A DNA stretch of 64,000 bases from Scilla litardierei (lineage: Eukaryota > Streptophyta > Magnoliopsida > Asparagales > Asparagaceae). Within the stretch, counting starts at the first letter, position 1, and each line of letters opens with the position of its first letter. Where the stretch lies: positions 170,328,807 to 170,392,806 of the forward strand of contig CM061141.1 of the NCBI GenBank assembly GCA_030789695.1. Reading direction: 5' to 3'. Below are positions 46,445 to 58,753 of this stretch, piece by piece. Made by a program: the position numbers and the translations under genes. The notes below the pieces were generated by a model, which worked only from the letters and a program-made list of their open reading frames with translations, was not told the DNA's origin and searched no databases.

Positions 46445-47993
46445 GGAATCGAGTGATTGCCATCTTTAATGAAAAAAAATAAGAGAAGACAAATTTAGAC
46501 CAAAAATCATAATATTTAATAAAAAGATGTAGAACTTTCCGTAAATGTAGAAAAATAGCACCGAGCTCAGAAAAAGCAGCAAAAATATTAGTTGTAACCG
46601 GGAAATCGCCATCTTCAACTAAAAAAGTGAAGACAAAATTAGGCAATAAAAATCTTAACATTTAATATAATAATCCATATCTTCCGAAAAATTTAGAAAA
46701 TAGCCTAGAGCTCAGAAAAATCCGCATATATTTCCTTTGGAAATGGGAGATCGCCATCTTCAACTAAAAAAGAGAAGACAAAATTAGGCCACAAAATCAT
46801 ATCATTTAATAAAAAGATCTATAACTTCCTGGAAATGTAGAAAAATAGTCCCAAGCTCAGAAATATCCGCAAAAATGTCCTTGGAAGCGGGAGATCGCCA
46901 TCTACAAGTGAAAAATAAGAGAAGACAAAATTAGGCTACAAAAAATCATATCATTTTATAAAAAGAGACGTATCTTCAGTAAAATGTAGAAAATAGCCCC
47001 GAGCTTAGAAAAATCCGTTAGAATGTCTGTTGGAAGCGAGAGATCGCCATCGTTAACTTAAAAATAAGGAAAGACAAAATTTAACAATAAAATCATATCA
47101 TTTAATCTAAAGATACATTTATTTCAGAAAAAGTAGAAAATAACATAGAGCTCAAAAAAATCCGCAAAAATATCCGTTGGAACCGGGAGATCGACATCTT
47201 CATTTGGAAAATAAGAGAAGATAAAATTAGGCCAAAAATCATATTATTTAATAAAAAGATCCATATCTTCCAGAAAATGTAGAAAATATCATCAAGGTCA
47301 AAAAAATCAGCAAAAATATCCGTTGGAACCGTGAGAACGCCGTATTTAACTGAAAAATAAGAGGAGACAACATTAGGCCAAAAATCATAAAATGAAGAAA
47401 AATAGCCCCAAATTAACAAAAATTAGTAAAAATGTCCTCTTAACCGGTAGCTTGCAATATTCAAATGAAAAAATAAGAGAAGAAAAACGTAGGATATAAA
47501 AATCATATCGTTTAATAAAAAAATTCATATCTTCAATAAAATGTAGAAAATAGCACCGAGCTTCAAAAATCCGCAAAAATTTCCGTTGGAACAGGAAGAT
47601 CGACATCTTTAATTGAAAAATAAGAGTAGACAAAATTAGGCCAAAAATCATGTCATTTAATTAAAATATCCATATCTTCATGAAAATTTTGAAAATAGCA
47701 CCGAGGTCAGAATAATTCGCAAAATTGTCTGTTGGAACCGGGAGATTGCTATGTTCAACTTAAAAAATAAGAGATGACAAAATTAGGTTATAAAAATCAT
47801 TACATTTAAAATATAGATTCATATTATACAAAAAAATTTTGAAAATATCTTGCAACTCAAAATAAACTCGCATAAATGTCCATTGGAACCGAGAGATTGC
47901 TATCTTCAAAGTAAAAAAAAGAGAAGACAAAATTAGGGCAAAAATCATATCATTTCATAAAAAGATACATATCTTTCATAAAATGTAGAAAAA
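46445..47993 (-). repeat. Satellite array 3, reversed orientation (about 1.5 kb)
   Basis: The same monomers read on the minus strand (CCATCTTCAACTAAAAA, AGAAGACAAAATTAGGC). The variant marker monomer recurs here in reverse at about 47330-47460, in the same neighbour order as at the beginning of array 1. The array ends at a CTAG-ended element. Confidence 0.92.
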
Positions 47994-48660
47994 CTAGTCA
48001 TAACCCGTGCTCGCGGGCACGGTTCATTTAAGATTTTCCCTCGCGAAATATTTGGTACCAAAAAATTTATTTCCATAGCCAAAATTTAGAAGAACAACAA
48101 ATTAGCGTAAAAATATTTAGCGGCACGGACGCCTTCAGTGTGGAACAACAAATTCGGTGCAGACGCCTTCGACATAGAACAATAAATTCGGCGTGGACGA
48201 CTTTGGTGCATAACAACAAATTAAGCGTAGACGCCTTTGGGGCGGAACAACAAATTCGGCACATGTGCCTTCCATACAGAAAAACAATTTCGGCGTGGGC
48301 GCCTTCGACACTGAACAACAATTTCGGCGTAGAACAACAATTTCGGCGCAGATGCCTTTGGCGCAGAACAACAATTTCGGCACGGAACAACAAATTAGTG
48401 TAAAAAAATTTAACCCGTGTCCACGGGCACGGTTCATTTAAGATTTTCCCATGCGAAATCTTTGTTAAAGAAAAATTATTTCCCCCTCCAATATTTAAAC
48501 GAACAAAATTTTAGCTTCGACGCGGACCCGTGCATCTGCGCCTTCGACGATGGCGCCTAAAATCTCTGTTCTCCCCAAAAATTATTTCCCCCGCCAACAT
48601 TTAAAGCAAAAAATTTAGATTCAGTGCAGACCCGTGCGTGGGCGCCTTCGGCCTCTTTCT
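47994..48660 (+). mobile_element. CTAG-ended Helitron-like element, copy 1 (3' end not found)
   Basis: Begins CTAGTCATAACCCGTGC, directly after satellite sequence. A near-palindrome CCGTGCTCGCGGGCACGG follows, then GGTTCATTTAAGATTTTCCC. The head repeats at 48412 (AACCCGTGTCCACGGGCACG), so the copy is tandem or rearranged. The end expected from copy 2, a CCGTGCA hairpin and CTAG, is absent. No coding region is seen, so it is non-autonomous. Confidence 0.6.
48120..48410. repeat. GC-rich minisatellite in the Helitron-like element, copy 1
   Basis: Irregular units of about 30-40 bp with GAACAACAAATTCGGCG and GACGCCTTCGGCG-like pieces. It stands out against the AT-rich surroundings. Open frames across it are by-products. 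Confidence 0.75.
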
Positions 48661-49293
48661 TTTTTAATTACATAAATAAATCTACAGGAAATCTCCAGCC
48701 ATACTAAACAAACAGCAAAATTATTGACTAAAACAAAGAGTTATGAATAACACCATATTTCAATGATAATTAACTGGTATCAAATAATCCATTGTAACAT
48801 CCTTGACATTTATTGCCATTATTACCCACAACGTGGACGCCGTCGATGCGGGGCGCTATATTTAATCGATTTAAAAATACGACATCCCAAATCTGAGTTA
48901 AATTTAGATAATGCAATTGGCATCCCAAATTTGTATATAAAAAAATTCGGGTATGGTTTAAATACATGTTTAACTAAGAAGGAAATTTCCTCCATGTGTA
49001 GCCGATACCCATTTTACTCCTACCTAAAAATGACTCAAACTTTGTTTAATTATAAGTATGAGCCATGTCTAGTCCATTGTGTTTGCCAACAGAAAACAAT
49101 TAGTGCAAAGACCATTGCAGGTTTCATCACAATCTTACTATTGATACCAACAAAATACTCAAGTACCGTATTCAAATATCGGCCACCTGCCATGCATACC
49201 TGCATACATGCAAGCACACATCACAACAGAAAAATGGAGCATAGCAATACATACAGCTTAAAAACAACTCTAATAGGATACATATACATATAC

Positions 49294-49361
<68 letters not shown>

Positions 49362-49809
49362 ACAACAATCTGCTATAAAAACAAACTGGCTAGTTTACAC
49401 AGTACAACACAATTTCAATTGGGCTGAAGCCGGGTCGTGCCATTGTATTGGCACTGTTGCATAAAACAATCATGTTCTCATCATGTTCTCTTCGATGAAA
49501 CATGTTGACCAGCACCTACTCCTTCCCATTACCCTTAAAATCACATGAATGACTAACAACCGTATTCCAAACCTAGGCCCTACAAAATGATAAACATATA
49601 CTACATACATCTTCACAACCAAATAGAAGTTGCAGCCAAACTAATCCTTTATGAACCTTTAAGGAAAGACTAACAAAACTTCTCAAAATGAACATAACAC
49701 TATAGACGTTATAATAATCAAACACACATATACATTAATCAAATGAAACAAAATAACCTAGACAAATTAAGCTACTATTAAGATTAGCATTAGTTAGCAT
49801 AAAAGGTCC
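48661..49809. other. AT-rich intergenic stretch with (TA)n microsatellite
   Basis: No gene recognised. A CATATA-type run at 49278-49300 passes into about 59 bases of pure TA (49301-49359). A long open frame at 48763-49464 runs straight through the TA run and is not credible as a gene. Confidence 0.6.
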
Positions 49810-50055
49810 CTATCTTCTGTCCAGTGCTCTTATGAGAAAACTCTCCCCTTGGCTTCTTGAAAGATCTTTGTAGTGGGAGTCTCTCAAAGCATTTAGCTGA
49901 ATGATTATAGCATCCCTGAGTTTAGAGAAGTGCTTCGACATTGCATGGATTATGAGGGCAGTGTAAGATGCTACAGCCGCTACACACGTAACTGCTTCAA
50001 ACGTTGATACCACCGCATACATTTGAGAAAAATACTTCTTGTATCTCCTCTCAAG
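49810..50055 (-). pseudogene. BEL1-like homeobox gene fragment (part of the BELL domain)
   Basis: The minus strand encodes LERRYKKYFSQM, VVSTFEAV, YTAL and MSKHFSKLRDAI in the order and spacing of the BELL domain of plant BEL1-like TALE homeodomain proteins, which dimerise with KNOX proteins. The reading continues to IRALDRR and a TAG at 49810-49812. The SKY box, the second part of the domain and the homeodomain were not found nearby. Upstream, the exon start is disturbed by three copies of an 18-bp unit (GAGGAGATACAA) that shift the frame. A TTTTCAG at about 50093 might be the original splice acceptor. It is most likely a pseudogene fragment or a transduplicated exon. Confidence 0.68.
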
Positions 50056-50092
50056 CTTGTATCTCCTCTAAGATTGTATCTCCTCTCAAGCT
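50038..50092 (-). repeat. Three tandem 17-18-bp units at the edge of the BELL fragment
   Basis: GTATCTCCTCTCAAGCTT, GTATCTCCTCTAAGATT and GTATCTCCTCTCAAGCT follow one another on the plus strand. Their lengths of 18 and 17 add 35 bases, which breaks the reading frame of the BELL fragment. Confidence 0.8.
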
Positions 50093-52895
50093 GAAAAGAG
50101 AGAAATTTTGATGTTAAAACTTCTCTAGCTTGCCTTCAAGCAGAAAACTTCCAAGTTTTGGTAGTGCTGCTTCAATAATTTTGCAACTTGCTCAAATATG
50201 TCAGATTCAAAGCTACATAATTGCTACTAACATGGTAGATTCAAACATGGCAGATTCAAAAAATGAGCAAGTTAGGAAAAAAAAGAGCAAACATGGCAGA
50301 TTCAAAAAGCTACAAAATTGACAGATTTGTGTACCTTTTAGATGATGTGACACCTTGAAGATGAAGGTGGGGTTACCTGCGACAACTCGGAAGGAGAGAA
50401 CGAAGATCAAATGAAAGCATGTCTTACCAAAGATCAAATGGAAAGCCTCAAACCCAGAAATGATAGCAGAGAAAATGGGGTTACCTGCGATGAGAGAGGA
50501 AGATCCAATAGGCCATAACTCTTGAGGCTGGCGAATGCTTGCGAGGCTGATGAAATTGATGGGGCAATGAAGCAGAACCCATTGATGGCGGTTCCACCAG
50601 ATATCAATAAACCCATCAGAAGAAGAAAAATTGGCCCTGATTCATGCTCACATATTCAAAAGGCTAAAAAATTAAAAAAACCCCATCAAAAAATTACCAA
50701 ATCCTCACATGGCAGATTCATGCTCACGATTCATGTATCTAAATTCATGCTCACAGATTAAAAAAGCAACAAAATTGAAAGCAACAAAATTCATGCTCAC
50801 GGAATTAGTCTTTATCCTCACAAAATTGAACGCTCATGGAATTCATGTTCAAAGATTCATGTATATTCTTGCTACAAATGAACATGGCAATGAGACAATG
50901 AGACATAAAAATAACAAAAACCCAGAACCAACCCAAAACCAACAAAATTAGCAATCAGAAGCATGTCAGAATTCCACGTCGTTCTAATCTCTAGCAAGTG
51001 AAAATATTATATTTTCTGATGTCCATGTAATGTAAGAAAAAATCCAACACATATTTATGCAATTTTAATAAAAATAATACATTAGACAGTTTAATCTATA
51101 AAAATAGTAAGAAACATTTATTTACAGTGAATATGGCCATGGGGTGCATACATACAAACCTCCCTCTGATACAAAAGTACGGCCATGAAAATCAAGAATG
51201 GTTGCTTAACTTGGAAAGCTAATTCAGTAGGTGGGAATGTTTGGAGCTTTCGGAGATCCCTATCAGCATTAATAATCTTGTCTCAGCTGAAATTTGATGA
51301 GAATTGAAGTTGAGTGACTATGTCCTTTATCTTTAAAAATATGGTTGATTTGGAGTTGTGCCTACTTAGCCTATTTTGGGCAAAACAAATGGCAATTGTT
51401 CTTGTCTGGGTTAATCCTAAACTGTCTGAGCCACCCATGCAGTTGGCTATGTAATTCAATAGAATACTCGATGACAATAGCTATCTAAGTATGTGTTTCA
51501 TCAACCTTTATCATGCCAAAAAGAAGGTCCCTATCAGTTAGTTTATATGAAAATAAATATATCATAATCAATTTATTAGAGGGAAGACCACTTTATAATC
51601 TAAATTGGAAGTCCAGTCCTTATCAAGGTTAGCTTCAACTTGAACTTTCTTTAACAATAAGTGCAAACATTAATTTTAACAATAAATGCAATATTTGGGG
51701 TTTTGGTGTTTCTTTAACAATATAGATGCAAGGGGGATTCTCTTCAATGGACTTTGTTCTCTCTAATTAATGAATCAAAGTGCTTGCAGTCAATATGTAT
51801 TAATCTCCTCTGCAAATAAAAACGGCAACAGAAATGAGGATATAACTTTAAAAAAAGAAGGTGAGAACAAAACAAAATTTTTATTCAACCAACACTTAAT
51901 TAATGTAAATACACTACATTAATATAGTCTATCTAATTTGCAGCTCTAAACATCATACACATGACTTTTTGGCAAACCAAGATATTCTGAACTATATCTA
52001 AAAATGAATAAATGAGTACCACTATGACTATTGTCATGTGTCAATGGAATAACTGTTTCTATCATGCTGAGACTATGCTCCTTTTTATTCTTCTTTTTTG
52101 CAACCTGGACATTCAATGAAAATTTAAACCATGACAAAATTTGAGAGTGAAAATTTAATATAATTTCTAAAAAGATGGGAATCTTTGGACTATAGAACTT
52201 CATTCAAACAAAATCCACAACCAAGTAATAGAACCCAAACTATCAACCCTCATCCAATACTTACAATACATTTGGGATTTTTATCACTTTCATGCAAAAA
52301 ATCATTGTGATCGTTCTTCTTTGATTGCAAAATTCCTCTTCAATATTCTTCTCTTCTCTGTAGATCTTATTCTTCAAGAACAAATGACCATATGCTCTTT
52401 CTCCTTAAATATGCATGCCTCTAACATTCAGTCAAGGTTTCAACAACATTTTTCCTTCTCCGTCCTCTGATATCCAACTTGCAAAAAGAAAACAAAACTT
52501 AAAGGCAACTATTTTTCTCAATAGATCTACATAAAACTGGCCAATAAAATTAATTTTAAAAAAGAGAGAGATTGAAAAACAAAAAGAACAAACTTTGGAG
52601 GCATTCAGGTTACATGAAACCAAGCAAAGTCCAACAAATTTTTTTTTGCCGTCTAGCGAAAGGGGAAATCACAACCATCTGCAAATTTTTTGTTGCCGTC
52701 AAATGTTTCTGTTTCTACCTCTCAAAAAAGTTGGTTGTGCCGGCCACAGCAGTAAAATTTGCAGACCAAGCCTTAATCATAACAATTCACCAATCGAGTT
52801 GGGGGTCACCTACAAATTTGAAGATGAGGGCTGAGCTTGGTATATTGTCCTATGTTGCCAGTTTACAGTTCCTATATTGCCAGTAAAAAAAGAAA
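50093..52895. other. AT-rich intergenic stretch, no gene recognised
   Basis: Only short unsupported open frames are present. Small local repeats include CATGGCAGATTCA-type motifs at 50230-50310 and 50705-50720. From 52820 short TATTGCCAGTAAAAAAA repeats appear. Confidence 0.45.
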
Positions 52896-53113
52896 TGTTA
52901 CATTGGTCCTATATGGTCCAATATTGCCTGTAAAAAAATCCTATCTGAAACTTGCCAGTAAAAAAATTGTTACTTGCTCTCACAAAGTAGCTAACGATCA
53001 TAGTAGAAATGGAGATTGTGACCATAGCGATGGCAAGGGTCAATCTGTTCACAGAATTAAAATGAAATAATTCCTATTAGCGATCTCAATCCGAATATAG
53101 GACCAATGTAACA
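52896..53113. mobile_element. Possible MITE with perfect 17-bp inverted ends
   Basis: The left end TGTTACATTGGTCCTAT (52896-52912) is the exact reverse complement of the right end ATAGGACCAATGTAACA (53097-53113). The 218-bp interior is non-coding. Flanks are A-rich, so a target duplication cannot be judged. A superfamily is not assigned. Confidence 0.5.
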
Positions 53114-53956
53114 AAAAAATTTGGTAGGCACATTTGCAAGAACTCACCGTCTCGAGCCCATGCTTCAAATTGTATTTATACACTGAGGATTATCAGATCA
53201 TCATCCTTTCCCAAATTGGGGGCCTCGTTCGACTGCCGAAATCATCACAATGCTGTAAACCGTATTACCTTCTGAAATCATCACAATAAGTAACTCCCCA
53301 ATGCAAAATCCACTTCCAGTATTCCCAGCTTGCAAGTGATTTAAGATTCAAAGGCAAGTTTAGACTTGCAAAACCAGCTAGTTGATCTTCATGAAATATA
53401 AATTGCCCACTTACAAATCAAATGTTTCAGAGAGTTCTCAATTTCTCATATGAAAACACATCAATGAATGGTTTAAAAGTATCAAAATCGGTAACCTTAC
53501 AGTCAGGTGTCAAAGCTAAGCATCAATGATGCAATGATTATTACCTCAGCTTGCTTACAGATGTGTTGTTGTCATTTTACAAACATACATATTATTTATA
53601 TATATTATTTGTACATTTTACTTGGGCTGTGTCCAACTCATGGGGTGTCCTGAAGTCTCCAAATGTCTAACATGGCATAACTTTCAAAAATGCAGGGTCC
53701 TGGTAACCCTGCTCCATATGTTCACAGTTCTATTATCTATCAATTCTTTGGACTCGAACATATTGGTTTATGTTTTATATGTGCTTAGCATTCCAATGAA
53801 GCTGGTTCATACAGTTTGTTTTGCCTTTTGTTGTCTGGACAAATGTTCAGTGTAATATTTTAAACCCATATTCTCTGGATAGTGGCAAGATCTTTGAAAC
53901 ATTTTTGATGTCATCTACAACATTCTGTATATTGTTAGTCAGACATGAATATACAT
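53114..53956. other. Intergenic stretch, no gene recognised
   Basis: AT-rich, without domains or clear repeats. A short open frame at 53622-53855 has no recognisable feature. Confidence 0.4.
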
Positions 53957-54380
53957 GAATCCATCCAAACCTACAACGCATATAAATCGGAAAGAAATAA
54001 AAAAGAGTAAATAAATGGAAGTATAATGACAGAAGGTCAACTGACCATTTATGAGAAAATCCCTCTTAGGGGTTATTCGGCCTCTTTTATGAGCAGAAAT
54101 GGTCGGCTCGGAATGCAGAATTTAGCTCAGACTTCACAGAGAAGAAGATGAATATTATGTTAATACCAATTTTATAAAAGGATTGAAAAAGATAACACTG
54201 GCTATTTCAACAGAAAAAAAGAAACAATGCAACATTTCTCTCACAAAGATGCAATCTTTGCATCGAAATCCAATTGTTATCTTCTCCAAATTGCTACAAA
54301 GAGTATATGAAAGAAGAAAGAAAGTAAAATAAAAATACTTGAATAACCTGAATGCATTGCTAGTTTGATAGATAGTTGAT
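53957..54380. repeat. Local duplication, copy 1
   Basis: Begins GAATCCATCCAAACC and includes AGAAATGGTCGGCTCG and GAAGAAGATGAATATTATG. It matches 55142-55578 along its whole length with scattered substitutions and indels. Offset about 1.19 kb. Confidence 0.85.
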
Positions 54381-54447
54381 CAAATAAGAGAAATTCATGT
54401 TCCTTCCAGAAAAATTCAAATTTGGAAAGAAAAACGCATACTCGATA

Positions 54448-54850
54448 CTTCAGAAATCCTTTTAATAAATTTTTTCGATGGAGTGACAAACCAATTGGTT
54501 TGACAAAATGTGTTTCTCAGTTTCAATAAGAACATAATGGGGAAGCACCCAATCAAAATCTTACTTCAGAAGTCCTTTTAATAAATTTTTTGATGGAGTA
54601 ACAAACCAATTGGTTTGACAAAATGTGTTTCTCAGTCTCAATATGAACATAAAGGGGAAGAACCCAAGCGGAATATTTCTCTTGTTTGAAAATTATTTAC
54701 AAAATCTCAAAGAGATACCCATCATAGGATTTTCATGTGTTTCTCAGTTTCAATATGAACATAATGGGGAAGCACCTAAGCAGAATTGTTCTCCTGTTTG
54801 AAAATTATCTACAAAATCTCAAAGAGATACCCGTCATAGATTTTCATTAC
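54448..54850. repeat. Three partial tandem copies of about 115 bp and more
   Basis: CTTCAGAAATCC (54448) and CTTCAGAAGTCC (54564) start the first two copies. The block ATGTGTTTCTCAGT-TCAAT occurs three times (about 54502, 54622 and 54735), and AAAATCTCAAAGAGATACCC occurs in the last two. Confidence 0.8.
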
Positions 54851-55141
54851 CATTTGCAAATAATTGTAGTATAAAAAACATAGAAAAAAGTTCCCAATTT
54901 TATGGCAACATCAACTACTAAGAATCTAAAAGCCATTTTATCATCTTCATACAACACCAAAGGGGATACCTTTATAGAATCTAAAAAAATGAGCTCAATC
55001 AAAATATTGCACTTAACTTGAAAAGGAGATTACATGCAACAAATCAATCAATTAGCAAAACTAAAAGATAGAAAAGTGAAATTCCAGCTAGGAAAATAAT
55101 CCAGTGCATAACAAAAAAACAAATCTAATTAATAAACAACA
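54851..55141. other. AT-rich stretch between repeat copies
   Basis: No gene or motif recognised. Confidence 0.4.
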
Positions 55142-55578
55142 GAATCCATCCAAACCAACAAAACATATAAATCAGAAAGAAATAAATGGGAGAAAGTATA
55201 TGGATAGAAATTCAACTACCATTTATGAGAAAACCCCTCTCATCGGTTATTAAATCTCTCGTATGAGTAGAAATGGTCGGCTCGAAATCTAGAATCTAAA
55301 CTCAGATTTCATTTATTTCATTGAGAAGAAGATGAATATTATGTTAATGACCAGTTTTATAAAAGCAATAATAAAAAAGAAGCTAACACTGGCTATATCA
55401 ACAACAAAAAGATAACAATGCAACATTTTGCTCAGAAATGTGCAATTTTTGCACCTAAATCCAATCATTATCTTCTACAAATAGCTACAAAGAGCATATA
55501 AAAGAAGAAAGTAAGTAAAAGCTAAAAAGCTTACTTTAATCACCTGAACGCATTGCTAGTTTGATAAATTATTGATCA
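55142..55578. repeat. Local duplication, copy 2
   Basis: Mate of 53957-54380, beginning GAATCCATCCAAACC and ending near TTTGATAAATTATTGATCACC. Direct orientation. Confidence 0.85.
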
Positions 55579-57049
55579 CCTGGCTGAGCTGCATACACCC
55601 AAAAGTCTCCCACATCACCGTGCTGGAACTTTCAACTTGGAACCCTTCTCCCATCATGTCCCGCAGCATGCATACTGAACCCTAACGTGTCATCCCCCGA
55701 CCACTCTTTCATTTTCTTAATTTAGTGTGTAGTTAACTTTGAAATCTCCTCTCCAAACTGGCCCTACAGACTCTGCTTCACCACTCATGCAATTTCACAT
55801 TAAATTTCCCCACATGATATGAGTTTTATAAGGTAGAAATTTCACATTTTTATTAATAGTAAGACACATAGCTATCAGTGTCATCGGAATAGATAGGCTT
55901 CAAAATACAAAAAATTTGCACGAAAAATAAATTTTCCCCCGAAATTCCATGATATTAGAGACATTAATCCCGTGCAATTTCACAAATTTCTACTAAAATC
56001 TTGAAGAAGAAACATGAATAAATTTTTTTAAAAAAATTGGGATACCTTGACAGAGAATATTTCATTTAAAGAGGTAGATCTGAATTGTAATAGAGCAAAA
56101 AATCAGAAAATATTTTATTGAAAGAGGTAGATGACCCTTTTCACTTCAATATGTTTCATTAACAGATAACTGGACTGTATTAAACTTCAATTGGTATAGA
56201 ATAAAAATGTAAAGATATATTAAGTGGTAAAAGTGAATAAGGAAAAATCACATAGTCAAAGAAACTATTTGTACACAATTGTTAGGTAAACTACTAAAAC
56301 TTATGAAGGCACTTAGGAATAGAAAACACATCCAGATAAACTTAAACAACCAACGGGAAGAACAATAAAACCAAAAAATACTTCTTATGAAAGTGTCAAT
56401 AATTTAGTGTGGGAATCAACAGGATAAATAATTGGTCAGTCAAATAAGCAAAGAAGGATCTCACAATCAACTCTTGCCTGCATTTCAAAATTTTATTGTT
56501 AAATAAATAGTGATATTATAACTATAAATCCAAACTACTAATTTCAGCGATCACATATGTATCAAATATATGACACACTATGATTGTTCAAAATCTCAGC
56601 TTCCATCTTAAGTACATAAAAAATGATATCTTAGGAGATAATTTCTAGCCAAAACACAAAATAATAAGAGAAATATCAGAAAACTTGCCGCATAGTTCGC
56701 TAAAGAAACTGCAATAGCAAACCCCAAACCAAATTTGCGATTATCAAATGCATAATCTAGAAATAGAAACCTCAAAAATATTTAGTAAGCACACTCTATG
56801 ATTGATGAACTAAGAAAGTTCACCAATTGGAGATAATAAACATCGGCTAGAAGGTTCAACATGAAAAAAGGTATAACATAATTATAAAAAATGCTTTTCA
56901 ATACATTCCTACACAAATGCTTTTCAATTAATCTACCTACATTCTACAACCAAACGAAGGTATAAGTTACAACATAATTATAAAAAATGAGAAAAAAATG
57001 AGAAAACAAAAAAGCCTTATCTGTCTGATATAGGAAATTTCTGTGTCTG
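55579..57049. other. AT-rich intergenic stretch, no gene recognised
   Basis: Open frames are short and without domain signals. No RNA gene seen. Confidence 0.4.
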
Positions 57050-58080
57050 TTGATATAGGAAAATCCTGGCTTAGGTTTGGGGAAATGGTTTTAGTAAAGC
57101 AAGCCCTTGACATTTCCATTTTTTGGCATGATTTTTTTAGCAGGAGCTTTAATTCTTAGAGCATGCAACAGAATGAAGCATATACATGCTGCGTGCTGAC
57201 TTATCATAGAGGACATGACTTTGAAGAGACTATTCAGGTTATTGCATACTGTTGCACATCATTGCACTATGCATGATACTAAGCATAGATTTTTAACTTT
57301 TATGATGCTAGATTCATTACTATGAATGTTTTTCATGTGCATTATCTTGTTTTCCAAAAGTTGAAATGGCTGCACATTATCTTATTTTCTAAACGATTGC
57401 TTTATTACGTTGTATATATGATGTTTCCATCATCCATGCTTTTGTATACATTTAGCATTTGAAATAGCATTATTTGAAATAACATCATTTGAAACAACAG
57501 GATGATGACCCAAATTTGTTTCTCTTTTTCCCCTTTTCCAGTCAGGGTGAAGACATAAGTTACACCATTAATGTTTGCACCCTGACTGGAATATTTGTTA
57601 CACCCTGACTGGAATGAGAAGATCAAAAGGGAATATTGCAATGACTGGAATATTTTCTCAGTGCAACAAATATTTTCAATCATTTCAATCATTAATATTT
57701 GCAGTCATTAAGATTTTCAATCATTAAGCCATTAATATTTTCAATATTTTCAATATTTTCAATCAGAGTGCAAACATTAAATCTGCAGTCATTAAGAGAA
57801 GATTTAAGTTATTTCAGTATTGAGCCAAGTTAAATGTATTGAGCCAAGTTATTCCAGTCATGTCAACATATGTTGAAATAAGTTATTCCAGTCTGCAGAC
57901 ATTAAGGGAATATGTTGGCTTAGGTTTGGGGAATATCCTAGCCAAGTTAAAATCCTGGCTTAGGTTTGGGGAATATGTTGGAATAAGTTATTCCAGTCTG
58001 CAGGCATATTTGTGGAATATGTTGGCATAACTTTTTGCCCTGTATTAAGCCAAGTTAAATGTAGTGGCATATTCCAGAAA
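57050..58080. repeat. Region of short interspersed direct repeats
   Basis: GGCTTAGGTTTGGGGAA occurs near 57070, 57915 and 57957. AAGTTATTCCAGTCTGCAG occurs twice (about 57881 and 57983), ACACCCTGACTGGAAT twice near 57576-57616, and ATATTTTCAAT several times at 57733-57770. It looks like a locally scrambled duplicated region. Confidence 0.65.
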
Positions 58081-58672
58081 CCAAAAAACTCACCAATGTA
58101 CTCACCAATGTGATATGTTGCAATCTTGTTTCAAGAGCTCAGTGGAGGTGGAAATATTTGCAGAACACCAAAATATGCAGAACACCATATCACCAAAATT
58201 TCTAGAACAATAAAATTTCTAGAAACAAACCTGAAATCCAACTGCAACATGAAATACCAAATTCCGGATACCCAACTGAAACATGACAGAAACATGAAAT
58301 CCAAAAAACTCAGCTATTGAATTGAATCCAGATCATGTTGTTAGAGTTTACGCTATACCTTTGTTATCGAGCAAGAATTGACCCTACGAAGTCGCTTGAT
58401 GAAGCCCAAAAAGCTCAGCTTTCCGTATCCAGTGTTGCATAACAGTGTGAATGGGGATGATGGACCATGCCTAAGTTCCAGAAACAACTAAAATTTAAAA
58501 TGACATATAGAAAATAGATTGGCAGGCATGAACAAAGGATAATTTGTGAGAAATCTACAATATTATGTGAAGAGTAACATCTTATATGTAGCATACATTT
58601 GGATTATATGTATAGTTCCTGTTTTGGTTGGAGAGTGGGGAGTCGAATCCATCAACAACGAAGTTGGACGGG
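58081..58672. other. Intergenic stretch, no gene recognised
   Basis: Only short frames and a few AGAACACCA-type repeats near 58160-58190. Confidence 0.4.
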
Positions 58673-58753
58673 TCATTAGGCCTCCCTGATCTGCTTCACG
58701 GTGAGCGAAAGCATGCCATGGCCACCGTGAAGCAGATAAGGGAGGCCTAATGA
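58673..58753. repeat. Near-perfect 81-nt hairpin, 31-bp arms
   Basis: The left arm (58673-58703, from TCATTAGGCCTCCCTGATC) and right arm (58723-58753, to GGGAGGCCTAATGA) are reverse complements with one mismatch (G against T in GATC/TATC). The loop is 19 bases. Size and pairing suit a plant miRNA or siRNA precursor, or a small foldback transposon. I do not recognise a conserved miRNA in either arm. Confidence 0.85.

Noticed and set aside
45849..46661. Long open frames across the N gap
   Set aside because: Most of the translated length is undetermined sequence.
48067..48437. Open frames with repeated CCSAPK/VLRRNCC-like cysteine text (also 60252-60530)
   Set aside because: Products of the GC-rich minisatellite; the cysteine periodicity comes from the repeat.
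48763..49464. 233-residue plus-strand open frame
   Set aside because: It runs through the (TA)n microsatellite (alternating I and Y), and the rest shows no recognisable feature.
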